From Marinomonas colpomeniae (GTDB lineage: Bacteria; Pseudomonadota; Gammaproteobacteria; Pseudomonadales; Marinomonadaceae), in the NCBI RefSeq assembly GCF_014803385.1, contig NZ_JACYFC010000003.1:62001-126000 (forward strand): 64,000 nucleotides of DNA, given 5' to 3'. This document shows positions 8,669-16,928 of this stretch, piece after piece. Below the pieces are notes generated by a model. It was not told the DNA's origin. It ran no database searches and saw only the letters and a program-made list of their open reading frames with translations. Position numbers and translations under genes: made by a program. Position 1 is the stretch's first letter; each line of letters begins with the position of its first letter.

Positions 8669-9454
8669 TTAAATTCGGCTAAGTAATTCGGTTTTTTTCG
8701 TGTTGTATTCGTTTTCAGATATTGCCCCAGCATCCTTTAACTTAGACAGCTTTTCTATTAATTGAATCGTTTCATTAATAGAAGATGAATTAGGAATATG
8801 ACTGTTTGTTTGTTGAGTATTATTGTTTTGCTGAGCTATATTGCTTCTCTCTGGAATAAAAGTATTTTGCACTGGTTCAGCGAAATTACGTTGTAGCTCA
8901 GGTGCAACGCCAGGCCCTGAGATAATAGGTAAACTACTTACTGCGATAGTACCGTATTGACTACTGAAGGTCAGTGATGTGTCGCCACCTTGCTGCTGGC
9001 TGACACCGCCAATATTGTTGTCTAGGGTATTATAAACCGTTACTTGACCATTAAGTTCAACCGCCAAGCGATTTGGAAACACAGCGTAGCGAATATTATT
9101 TTGTGCGCCACTGCTGAATGGTTGTCCTAGGTTTCCTGGCCACCATAGACTGCTACCTGGCGTTCCTTGCGGAATAGGAACGAATATTTCAAGGTTAGCA
9201 AGGCCGTTTGCTAAGTCGTTGCAAAGGTTGTCTACGGTATTTTTTAAACCATTATTAAACATATCGCCAACCATGGTCATCCCACTACGCATCCATTGAC
9301 CACCACCACCTAATTCTTGGCAGTTAAATTGCGCCATGCTACCAGATCCGTTATTCACTGCGATTAGCATGTGCACGACAGCATCGTAACTAAGATTGTA
9401 TTTGCAACAAAGGCTATTAACCAATTGTTGGCCGCTTTGAGTAAGGTTTTGCAT
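8669..9454 (-). CDS. SHOCT-domain protein of unknown function
   Basis: 261 residues from the ATG at 9454, which has GGGAGA eight bases upstream; the frame is open further but without a comparable site. The C-terminal 35 residues (LIEKLSKLKDAGAISENEYNTKK) are a clear SHOCT domain, a short helical module often placed at the ends of bacterial proteins and linked to oligomerisation. The N-terminal part (VNSLCCKYNLSYDAVVHMLIAVNNGSGSMAQF) is hydrophilic and cysteine-containing, without a signal peptide or membrane segment. The middle, roughly residues 105-180, could be a small beta domain, and residues 195-225 form a Gln/Asn-rich linker. I do not recognise the N-terminal domain. The gene stands alone between terminators. 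Confidence 0.7.
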   Translation of the reverse strand: MQNLTQSGQQLVNSLCCKYNLSYDAVVHMLIAVNNGSGSMAQFNCQELGGGGQWMRSGMTMVGDMFNNGLKNTVDNLCNDLANGLANLEIFVPIPQGTPGSSLWWPGNLGQPFSSGAQNNIRYAVFPNRLAVELNGQVTVYNTLDNNIGGVSQQQGGDTSLTFSSQYGTIAVSSLPIISGPGVAPELQRNFAEPVQNTFIPERSNIAQQNNNTQQTNSHIPNSSSINETIQLIEKLSKLKDAGAISENEYNTKKTELLSRI

Positions 9455-9661
9455 ACATTTCTCCCTAAATAAGTTAATTAACGGAGAGCTGTTCAGCTTC
9501 GTGTGTTGGCAGGTTCCGTGGTGTGTGCAGTCTATCATAATGATGATGAACTAAATGCGACTTAATTGTTTATTTTTCGAACAATCTAAATTGACTCTAT
9601 AATCTCTAAATTAGAAGGGAATATGATGTTTATAAACATGAAAGAGAAGCGGACGGATAAA

Positions 9662-9700
9662 AAATAACCCCGGCACCTTTAGCTGGTGACGAGGCTATTT
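9662..9700 (-). terminator. Intrinsic terminator of the nspC-carboxynorspermidine dehydrogenase operon
   Basis: On the minus strand the arms AATAGCC...TCACC and GGTG...GGGTTATT fold around an AGCTAAA loop and are followed by a T run. It lies 30 bases after the dehydrogenase stop. Confidence 0.65.
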
Positions 9701-9730
9701 ATTTGTCATTATCTTACTGTAAATAAAAAC

Positions 9731-10969
9731 TTAAAGAGTGAAAAGGCGGTCGCCGTCTTCATCTTTAATACGAGTCGGTAGACCCATTTCGTTCAACAAA
9801 CCTAAGAAAGGTTTTGGATCTAGTTGCTCTACGTTACGCATTTCTTTTGCGTCCCAAGTGCCATTAGCAACAAGGATTGCTGCTGCAACAGGTGGCACGC
9901 CAGCAGTATAAGAAATACCTTGGCTGCCCACTTCGTTATAAGCGTCTTTATGATCTGCCACGTTGTAGATAAATACTTCTTTGTCTTTGCCGTCTTTTTT
10001 ACCTTTAACCACATCACCAATACAGGTTTTACCTGTGTAATTTGGTGCAAGTGAAGAAGGATCAGGAAGAACCGCTTTAACCACTTTCAATGGAATAACT
10101 TCTAAACCTTCAGCTGTTTTAACCGGTTGCTCAGATAGCAAACCTAGGCTTTTCAATACAGTGAAAACATTAATGTAATGTTCACCAAAGCCCATCCAGA
10201 AACGTACATTTGGCACATCTAAGTTCTGAGACAAAGAATGTACTTCGTCATGGCCAGTCATGTAAGTTGTTTGCGATCCGACAACAGGCAGTTCGTCTGT
10301 ACGGCTAACTTCAAACATTTTATTTTCTTGCCATGCACTTTTTTGCCAAGAGTAAACGCGACCGGTGAATTCACGGAAGTTAATCTCTGGGTCAAAGTTA
10401 GTGGCGAAGTATTTACCATGGCTACCAGCGTTCACGTCGATAATGTCGATAGAATCAACGGAGTCTAAATAGTGGTTGTAAGCCAATGCTGCATAGGCAT
10501 TTACAACGCCCGGATCAAAGCCCACACCTAATATAGCGGTAATGCCTTTTTCTTTGCAGGCGTCACGGCGTTTCCACTCATAGTTAGCGTACCACGGTGG
10601 GGTTTCGCAAATTTTGTTTGGATCTTCATGAATAGCGGTATCCAAATAAGCCGCACCTGTTTCCATACAGGCTTCTAATACAGACATGTTAACGAAGGCT
10701 GAACCGACGTTGATCACGATTTCTGACTCTGTTTCTTTAATCAATTTAATGGTTGCTGGCACATCAAGAGCGTTGAGGGAGAATGCCTGAATGCGTCCCT
10801 CAATTTTCATGCTGCCTTTGTCGAGGACACTGGCTACAATATCGTCGCATTTCGCTACGCTACGTGAAGCAATTGCAATATTGCCCAGTGTGTCGTTGTG
10901 TTGGGCGCATTTGTGGGCTACAACACGAGCCACGCCTCCGCCGCCAATGATTAATACATTTTTTTTCAT
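9731..10969 (-). CDS. Carboxynorspermidine (carboxyspermidine) dehydrogenase
   Basis: 412-residue member of the saccharopine dehydrogenase family. It condenses aspartate semialdehyde with diaminopropane or putrescine and reduces the imine with NADPH, giving carboxynorspermidine or carboxyspermidine. An N-terminal Rossmann motif (VLIIGGGGVARVVAHKC) and the middle signature ILGVGFDPGVVNAYAA are visible. The gene follows nspC, the decarboxylase for the next step, after 36 bases on the same strand, which makes this function far more likely than lysine-related saccharopine dehydrogenase. A GGAG lies about 11 bases before the start. The diaminopropane-forming enzymes seen beside this pair in Vibrio are not in the window, so whether the end product is norspermidine or spermidine is open. 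Confidence 0.88.
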   Translation of the reverse strand: MKKNVLIIGGGGVARVVAHKCAQHNDTLGNIAIASRSVAKCDDIVASVLDKGSMKIEGRIQAFSLNALDVPATIKLIKETESEIVINVGSAFVNMSVLEACMETGAAYLDTAIHEDPNKICETPPWYANYEWKRRDACKEKGITAILGVGFDPGVVNAYAALAYNHYLDSVDSIDIIDVNAGSHGKYFATNFDPEINFREFTGRVYSWQKSAWQENKMFEVSRTDELPVVGSQTTYMTGHDEVHSLSQNLDVPNVRFWMGFGEHYINVFTVLKSLGLLSEQPVKTAEGLEVIPLKVVKAVLPDPSSLAPNYTGKTCIGDVVKGKKDGKDKEVFIYNVADHKDAYNEVGSQGISYTAGVPPVAAAILVANGTWDAKEMRNVEQLDPKPFLGLLNEMGLPTRIKDEDGDRLFTL

Positions 10970-11005
10970 CGTTAGGTTATCTCCAAAGTTTTAGTATGAG
11001 CAAAA

Positions 11006-12103
11006 TCATGAAAGATTCTGCTCAAAGTCGTTATAATCAAATTCCCTTACAAGTTCAATATCGCCATTCAATTGGCGAACCGCAATAGACGGCATTTTCA
11101 CACCGTTAAACCAGTTCTTTTTCACCATGGTGTAACCCGCTGCGTCCTGAAAAGACAAACGGTCACCCACTTTTAATGCTTTATCAAATTTAAACTCGCC
11201 AAAAATATCGCCAGCCAAACACGATTTACCACATACCATGTATTCATGGTCACCGTTAGACGGCAGCATTTTTGCATTTTCACGATAAATTAATAAATCT
11301 AACATGTGTGCTTCAATAGAGCTGTCTACCACGGCCAAGTTTTTACCGTTAAATAACGTGTCTAATACCGTTACTTCCAGAGTAGTACTGTTGGTGATCG
11401 ACGCTTCACCTGGTTCTAAATACACCTGTATATCGTACTTTTCAGCGAAGGCTTTGAGGCGTTGGCAAAATTGATCAATAGGGTAGTCATCACCTGTAAA
11501 GTGAATACCACCACCAAGACTGATCCATTTTACTTGTTGAATAAGGTGGCCAAAGCGTTCCTCTATTAAGGTTAGCATCTCATCAAAACGATCAAAGTCA
11601 CCATTTTCACAATTATTGTGAAACATGAAACCTGAAATATCATGGATGATGGTTGCTATTTTTTCTGGGTCCCATTCACCAAGGCGGCTAAAAGGACGCG
11701 CAGGATCGGCAATCAGAAATTCAGACGTACTCACTTGAGGGTTTACACGTAAGCCACGAGCTTTTCCTTCGCTAGTATTTTTAAAGCGAGTGAGCTGACC
11801 AATCGAGTTGAAAATGATTTTGTCGGAATGTTCTAGTACTTCCGCTATTTCATCATCCGAATAAGCTACACTGTACGCGTGAGTTTCTCCTTGGAACTTG
11901 GTTTTGCCTAGTTTTACTTCATACAAAGAAGAGGACGTTGTTCCGTCCATGTATTCCTGCATAAGGTCAAACACAGACCAAGTCGCAAAGCATTTAAGAG
12001 CGAGCAAAGACTTAGCGCCAGATTGTTCGCGTACATACGCAATCTTCTTTAAGTTCTTTAAAAGAGCTGCTTTGTCGATGAGATAATAAGGAGTCTTAAT
12101 CAT
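11006..12103 (-). CDS. nspC: Carboxynorspermidine decarboxylase
   Basis: PLP-dependent, alanine-racemase-fold decarboxylase that converts carboxynorspermidine/carboxyspermidine to the triamine. 365 residues from the ATG at 12103 (MIKTPYYLIDKAAL), the usual NspC length; the frame is open upstream to 12196 but that extension does not resemble the family. The PLP lysine lies in SLLALKCFA near the N-terminus; the glycine-rich phosphate-binding loop is SLGGGIHFTGDDYP, followed by YLEPGEA, and the cysteine motif of the second active-site half is VCGKSCLAGD. It is the first gene of a two-gene operon with the dehydrogenase that makes its substrate. Confidence 0.92.
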   Translation of the reverse strand: MIKTPYYLIDKAALLKNLKKIAYVREQSGAKSLLALKCFATWSVFDLMQEYMDGTTSSSLYEVKLGKTKFQGETHAYSVAYSDDEIAEVLEHSDKIIFNSIGQLTRFKNTSEGKARGLRVNPQVSTSEFLIADPARPFSRLGEWDPEKIATIIHDISGFMFHNNCENGDFDRFDEMLTLIEERFGHLIQQVKWISLGGGIHFTGDDYPIDQFCQRLKAFAEKYDIQVYLEPGEASITNSTTLEVTVLDTLFNGKNLAVVDSSIEAHMLDLLIYRENAKMLPSNGDHEYMVCGKSCLAGDIFGEFKFDKALKVGDRLSFQDAAGYTMVKKNWFNGVKMPSIAVRQLNGDIELVREFDYNDFEQNLS

Positions 12104-12265
12104 GGCAATTTGCCCGCTAGTGAAAACGCGTATTCTAGAGCAAAGAAGGGTGTTTTTTCTAGCTAAAATAAAGCCAGAACAGAAGAAACTGAACAACTTT
12201 ACGACACTCGTAATAAGTTGACGTTTTGTTGATATCCTAATCCATGACTTTTAAGTCAATCGGTT

Positions 12266-12493
12266 ATGGGTATATTGAATAAATTATGTATTTTAATAAT
12301 GAGTCTTTTTGTATCTATAAATGGATTAGCGAAAGAAGCTCGCATATATGATGGAGAGTACTTATTCAAGCATCGCTTCGCAGAACAACCAAACATGGAG
12401 AATATTAACCTGATAGCGATTCTTTCAGAAATCACCTTTTTAAGCATTCCGATCATTTTTTATAAAGCTTTAAACCGTAAAAATAAAAAGTAG
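12266..12493 (+). CDS. Small predicted membrane protein, unknown
   Basis: A 75-residue open frame with a signal-like hydrophobic start (LNKLCILIMSLFVSINGLA), a hydrophilic middle rich in charged residues, and a second hydrophobic segment (AILSEITFLSIPIIFYKAL) ending in basic residues (NRKNKK) as expected at a cytoplasmic end. This arrangement is hard to get by chance and makes it more believable than the overlapping frame on the other strand. No clear Shine-Dalgarno sequence precedes the ATG. I do not recognise the family. It stands alone between nspC and the GGDEF gene. Confidence 0.4.
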   Translation: MGILNKLCILIMSLFVSINGLAKEARIYDGEYLFKHRFAEQPNMENINLIAILSEITFLSIPIIFYKALNRKNKK

Positions 12494-12582
12494 TCCGTTG
12501 CTAGAAAGTAACTTTTTTTGAATGCCTTAATCATTAGGTAGAAAATGAGTATTTCTAATAAAATGCACCATACAGCTATTTT

Positions 12583-14427
12583 TCAAGTGTTGCTTTTATT
12601 TGATTTTTTCATCTCATACATGCGCTGGTCTGCTACAGATATCCAGTCATAGTCAGTGCTGATTTCACTTCGTTTTGCGATACCGTAACTAGCGCCAATC
12701 TTACTAAAACCTTCATTTTTTGTTTGCTGTATGGCGTTATGCATCCATTGTTCTATTGTGTCTATTGGTACATCATGATCAATTAAAATAGCAAATTCAT
12801 CACCGCCAATTCTAAACAGTTCTGCTTGCTGTGTGGATAATACGTTTTTCATTTGTTCGGCATAGTTTTTTATCAGTTCATCGCCTTTCTGATGTCCATA
12901 GTGGTCATTGTAGTGCTTTAAACTGTCTATATCGGCAATGATCAATAGAGTGTATGACGGATTATTCAATGCTTGTAAAAATGCATGACGATTGCCTAAT
13001 TTTGTTAGTTGGTCACTAACGGCCATCTCGTGTAATTGATGACTTCTCCGGCGCAATTGCAAGAGCATGATAAAAATAGTCGTCACTATGATAAGCAGAA
13101 TAAGAGCGGCCCACATAAAGACATGATTTTTTAGTTGTGTTCGGTTTTCGTTCGCTTTTGCTAAAGCCAGTTGTGCTTTGGACAAAATTTGCTGTTGTTC
13201 GAGTCGTAGATTTTCTTGGTGGAGCTCTAAATTAGCGATAGTAATTTGGTTGATCCGTTCATGCTCTTCAATATAAGCATTATGGTATAGGCGGAAATAA
13301 TTGAGAGCAACTTGGTGCTTACCTAATTGTTCGAGTACTTCAGTATAATCCAAATAAGCATTTATAGGAGCTCCTTGGCGAATGTCTGAAGGAGAGTCCA
13401 TAGCTTTTCTTAAGAGTGTTTCTGCACTTTCCATATTTCCAAAGTAAGCTTGTAAAAAACCAAGGTGTCGAGAAGCATCTTTTAAGTAATCTTTATTACC
13501 AATCTCTTGGGCGAGTGTGTAGGTGTCTTTTGCTAAGGTAAGAGCTTCTTTCAGTTTTCCTAAATCACGTAACACTTCAATGTGCACAAGGCAGAAGTAT
13601 AAAAAATAGTCTTGTCTGGGGTCTACAGGATTTGCTAAATAGTTGGAAATTACTTTCATGGCGTCTTCTGGTCGCTGTTGCTGTTCTAGCGCAGATGCCA
13701 ATATCGCGTTTAGGTAACTAATGGCGTCAACTCGCCCCTCAGGTATGGTATTAAGGGCTTTGTAAGCGTATTGCTCTGCTTTTACATAATCTCTAGCATG
13801 TAAAAAAGCTTCGCCTAAAATAATATTTATGACAAAAATAGAAGGATGGTTTTCATCTACTTCTTTGAACCATTTTTCTGCCTGATAAAAGTATGGTAAG
13901 GCTTCTGCCACAAGTTTTTGGCGTACTAATAGTTGACCATAAATGTGGTAAAGATTGGCTTGAGTTACTTTGCTGTCATTAGTCGTAGGTGTCCAAGTTT
14001 TTATTGCTTCGAGCTCTTGCTCGAGCATATTTTTTGCTATTAAAAATTCGGTAAAAAACATCAGGTCATAGCTTATGATCATCATCCATCTAAAGCGCAC
14101 GTTTTTTTGCATGGCCTTAGCTACATCGCTGTTGAGCCACTTGGCCACATTTTGTGTCGCTGTTGTTTGTTTCGTTTCTCGTAATAATAGGCTGATTTTG
14201 GCACTGATCGGAGTGTAATCCGCTTCTGATAACGAGTCTGTATTCGCAATAAAAATAGATAACTTATTATTAATAGAGACGTTATCACCTGAATAGAGTG
14301 CCTCTTTAATGTGCTCAATAGACGGTTCTAAGCTCTCTGCATTTGCAATGGATGTAAAATGCCACAGCAAAAAAATGAAGCTGTAGCTTATAATGAATTT
14401 TGGCTTTTTTCTTTTAGTTGAGAGCAT
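12583..14427 (-). CDS. TPR-repeat diguanylate cyclase (GGDEF)
   Basis: 614 residues: signal peptide (cleavage near ANA-ESL), a long periplasmic region of helical TPR-like repeats (about residues 60-400, e.g. ATQNVAKWL, ANLYHIYGQLLV, SYLNAILASAL), a coiled stretch, one membrane helix (MWAALILLIIVTTIFIMLL, about 430-450) and a C-terminal GGDEF domain with an intact active site RIGGDEFAIL and the substrate loop LGNRHAFLQAL. It should make cyclic di-GMP from two GTP in the cytoplasm in response to something bound by the periplasmic repeats. An RxxD inhibitory site is not evident ahead of GGDEF. It is a single gene; its ligand is unknown. Confidence 0.87.
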   Translation of the reverse strand: MLSTKRKKPKFIISYSFIFLLWHFTSIANAESLEPSIEHIKEALYSGDNVSINNKLSIFIANTDSLSEADYTPISAKISLLLRETKQTTATQNVAKWLNSDVAKAMQKNVRFRWMMIISYDLMFFTEFLIAKNMLEQELEAIKTWTPTTNDSKVTQANLYHIYGQLLVRQKLVAEALPYFYQAEKWFKEVDENHPSIFVINIILGEAFLHARDYVKAEQYAYKALNTIPEGRVDAISYLNAILASALEQQQRPEDAMKVISNYLANPVDPRQDYFLYFCLVHIEVLRDLGKLKEALTLAKDTYTLAQEIGNKDYLKDASRHLGFLQAYFGNMESAETLLRKAMDSPSDIRQGAPINAYLDYTEVLEQLGKHQVALNYFRLYHNAYIEEHERINQITIANLELHQENLRLEQQQILSKAQLALAKANENRTQLKNHVFMWAALILLIIVTTIFIMLLQLRRRSHQLHEMAVSDQLTKLGNRHAFLQALNNPSYTLLIIADIDSLKHYNDHYGHQKGDELIKNYAEQMKNVLSTQQAELFRIGGDEFAILIDHDVPIDTIEQWMHNAIQQTKNEGFSKIGASYGIAKRSEISTDYDWISVADQRMYEMKKSNKSNT

Positions 14428-14709
14428 AAAGATAGAGTCACCTGAGAGTGATTTAATTTATTATGTACTTTAAGTAAACGTGTTTGAAAACGTATATAAA
14501 TATTCTTGTATGCATTGGATTTGACTCTAACAAGCCAATATTAAAATACCCTAATAAATAAACCCTGTAAGATCAATGATCTTATTGTAAACAGTCTTAA
14601 CCTATGTTCCATTTGAGCAATGTTGTTCTTCTCAATCGATTTTTTAGAACCTGTTTCAACTTATATGGTCATATAGAGAGATTTGCCATTATAGAAAAAG
14701 CGGAATAGG

Positions 14710-14769
14710 TTAACCTCTCGTCTGTTTCATTCTATAATCCGCGGCAATTACACAGCCCTTTTGGCTGTG
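14710..14769 (+). promoter_or_regulatory. Candidate promoter and leader hairpin of nnrU, in the 375-bp gap after the GGDEF start
   Basis: A perfect TATAAT at 14733-14738 has TTAACC 17 bases upstream. Just downstream a 7-bp stem (CACAGCC at 14751-14757 with its complement at 14763-14769) could be a leader structure. The rest of the gap (14428-14709) is AT-rich and shows no gene; it should contain the divergent promoter of the GGDEF gene. Confidence 0.45.
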
Positions 14770-14802
14770 AGTAGCTTTTTTAGATACAAGGAAAATCTTT
14801 GC

Positions 14803-15381
14803 ATGTTGATTTTGGTAGTAGGGTTAGCTATTTTTTTTGCCGTACATTGTGTTCGCTTATTTATTCCTGACTGGCGGAAAATGGTAGTAACAAAAGCAGG
14901 TTTGATGAGTTGGCGTGTCCGTTTTGGCATGTTGTCTCTACTGTCTATTGGTTTTATTTTTATGGGCTACGGCCAAGCTCGGTTAGCGCCTGTTTGGTTG
15001 TGGTTTCCGCCTGTGTTTATGCCACATATCACCAGCTTAATTATGTTCGTTGCCTTATTTTTCTTTTGCTCAGCTGTGGTACCAAAAACTACATTAAGAA
15101 GAGTGACAGGTTATCCTTTATATCTTGCGGTTAAGTTGTGGGCTTTTGCCCATTTACTGAGTAACGGTAATTTAGCTGACGTACTTTTATTTGGTAGTTT
15201 CTTAATTTGGGCAATTGCTAGTTATGCTGTTTTTCGCCGCCGTGACAGAAAAGCAGGCGTGAAAGCCGAAGAATCTAATATTCGATTTGACCTTATCGCT
15301 CTTGGATTCACTTTCGTGTCTTGGTTTGCCATTGTTTTGTTTTTCCATAAAGCAGTGATTGGTGTGTCCCCTTTAGTTTAA
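14803..15381 (+). CDS. NnrU family integral membrane protein
   Basis: 192 residues from the ATG at 14803, which has AAGGAAAA seven bases upstream; the frame is open a little further without a good site. Around six membrane segments are visible, starting with LILVVGLAIFFAVHCVRLF, and the family-typical HCVRLF and GYPLYLAVKLWAFAHLLSNG segments place it in the NnrU family. In rhizobia NnrU lies near denitrification genes and in other bacteria near carotenoid cis-trans isomerases (15-cis-zeta-carotene isomerase is related); no such genes are present here. The biochemical role in this organism is therefore unknown. A YegD-like chaperone gene follows after 124 bases. Confidence 0.75.
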   Translation: MLILVVGLAIFFAVHCVRLFIPDWRKMVVTKAGLMSWRVRFGMLSLLSIGFIFMGYGQARLAPVWLWFPPVFMPHITSLIMFVALFFFCSAVVPKTTLRRVTGYPLYLAVKLWAFAHLLSNGNLADVLLFGSFLIWAIASYAVFRRRDRKAGVKAEESNIRFDLIALGFTFVSWFAIVLFFHKAVIGVSPLV

Positions 15382-15505
15382 GTATTAGAGTTGCTCTTTT
15401 TATAGCTTACATAACTGTTTGATACTGTTGGCTGACAGCAATATAAGTGGTGCGTTATTGCCCGTGCCCTTTGTTTATAAATTATTAATATAGGTACAGG
15501 ATAAA

Positions 15506-16870
15506 ATGATTTGCGGTTTCGATTATGGGACATCCAACTGTGCACTTGGTTTGTCACAAGGTGCTGATGTTCGCCTTATTCCCTTGGAAGGGCAGCATAC
15601 TTTTTTACCTTCCACTTTATACGCGCTAGATCGAGATCTGATCACCGAATTCGTTGGTAAAAACATCGCAGTAGGAGACACGCGTCAAGCTTTTGTATCC
15701 TCTCGTCAGAATGTACTGGCTCGTGCACAGAGAGCACGAAGAGAAGAAGATATTGACGACAATGACCAAACGTTGTTTTTTGGACGGGCTGCGTTTGAAG
15801 AATACTTTCAATGGCCTGAAGATGGCTATTTCGTCAAATCCCCAAAATCCTTTTTAGGTGCAACAGGGCTCCGTGCAGAGCACATCAATTTCTTTGAAGA
15901 TCTTGTCGCTGCGATGATGCAAAACATCAAACAGAGAGCAGAAAACCAGCTTGGAGTGGAAGTCACACACACTGTCATTGGTCGACCTGTGAACTTTCAA
16001 GGAATTGATTCAGAAACCAGTAATCGTCAAGCATTAGACATATTAACGGCGGCGGGTAAGCGTGCGGGCTTCAAAGAGATTGAATTTTTATACGAACCTA
16101 TTGCTGCTGGTTTGGATTTTGAGACAAAGCTAACAGAAGATAAAACGGTATTGGTAGTTGATATCGGTGGTGGTACAACCGACTGCGCCATGGTACGAAT
16201 GGGTCCAGATTACGTAGGTAAAGAAGATCGCTATGCGGACTTTTTAGGACACACAGGTGAGCGAGTCGGTGGTAATGATCTGGACATTCGTATTGCTGGT
16301 AAACACTTAATGCCTTTGTTCGGTATGGATGCATTGCTCAAAAATGGATTGCCAATGCCTACGCAAATGTATTGGAATGCTATTACCACAAATGATGTCT
16401 CGGCTATCGCTACGTTTAATGGAATGGAAACTAAGCGTCAGATAGATCAATTACGTTTGGACGCCGCTGAGCCCAAATTAGTCGACCGTTTTTTACGTAT
16501 GCGCGCAGAAAAACATAACTATCATATTGTGCGAAATGCGGAAGAAGCTAAAATTGCCTTGTCAGATACCCTAAACCATAAAGTATTAATGGATTACATC
16601 GAAGCGGGGTTATCGCAAGATATTAGTCGTGACGGCCTAGCAAAATCTATCGAACCACCGTTGGAAAAAATGCTGAAATTAATGATGGATGCTATTGAGC
16701 AGGCAGGAGAGCAACCAGACTTAATTTACATGACCGGTGGTTCAGCAAAATCTCCAGTAATTCGTGATGCGATTCAAAAACGTATTGGTGATGTGCCAGT
16801 ATTAGATGGAGACCATTTTGGAAGCGTAGCAGCAGGCTTGACCGTTTGGGCTGAGCGTATTTTTAGATAA
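15506..16870 (+). CDS. yegD: Hsp70-like protein, YegD family
   Basis: 454 residues forming an actin/Hsp70 nucleotide-binding domain and a short tail, without the full substrate-binding domain of DnaK. The phosphate-1 motif is FDYGTSNCALG at the N-terminus, the phosphate-2 motif is VVDIGGGTTDCAM, and the adenosine motif is YMTGGSAKSPVI near the C-terminus. Length and motifs match YegD of E. coli, an uncharacterised Hsp70 relative. ATP binding is likely; clients and partners are unknown. A T-poor hairpin lies 14 bases after the stop and separates it from a convergent EAL gene. Confidence 0.88.
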   Translation: MICGFDYGTSNCALGLSQGADVRLIPLEGQHTFLPSTLYALDRDLITEFVGKNIAVGDTRQAFVSSRQNVLARAQRARREEDIDDNDQTLFFGRAAFEEYFQWPEDGYFVKSPKSFLGATGLRAEHINFFEDLVAAMMQNIKQRAENQLGVEVTHTVIGRPVNFQGIDSETSNRQALDILTAAGKRAGFKEIEFLYEPIAAGLDFETKLTEDKTVLVVDIGGGTTDCAMVRMGPDYVGKEDRYADFLGHTGERVGGNDLDIRIAGKHLMPLFGMDALLKNGLPMPTQMYWNAITTNDVSAIATFNGMETKRQIDQLRLDAAEPKLVDRFLRMRAEKHNYHIVRNAEEAKIALSDTLNHKVLMDYIEAGLSQDISRDGLAKSIEPPLEKMLKLMMDAIEQAGEQPDLIYMTGGSAKSPVIRDAIQKRIGDVPVLDGDHFGSVAAGLTVWAERIFR

Positions 16871-16883
16871 ATCGTTGTGCAAA

Positions 16884-16907
16884 TACCTTATTTTATTGAA
16901 TAAGGTA
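16884..16907. terminator. Bidirectional hairpin between convergent yegD and EAL genes
   Basis: A perfect 9-bp stem (TACCTTATT and complement) around a 6-nt loop lies in the 58 bases between two convergent stops. It has no long T run on either side, so its strength as a terminator is uncertain. Confidence 0.55.
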
Positions 16908-16928
16908 CTTTGTTCAAAAATTGATAAT

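Noticed and set aside
12256-12456. Open frame on the minus strand overlapping the small membrane protein at 12266
   Set aside because: The plus-strand frame has a signal-like start and a membrane segment with basic tail, while this one has no coherent features.
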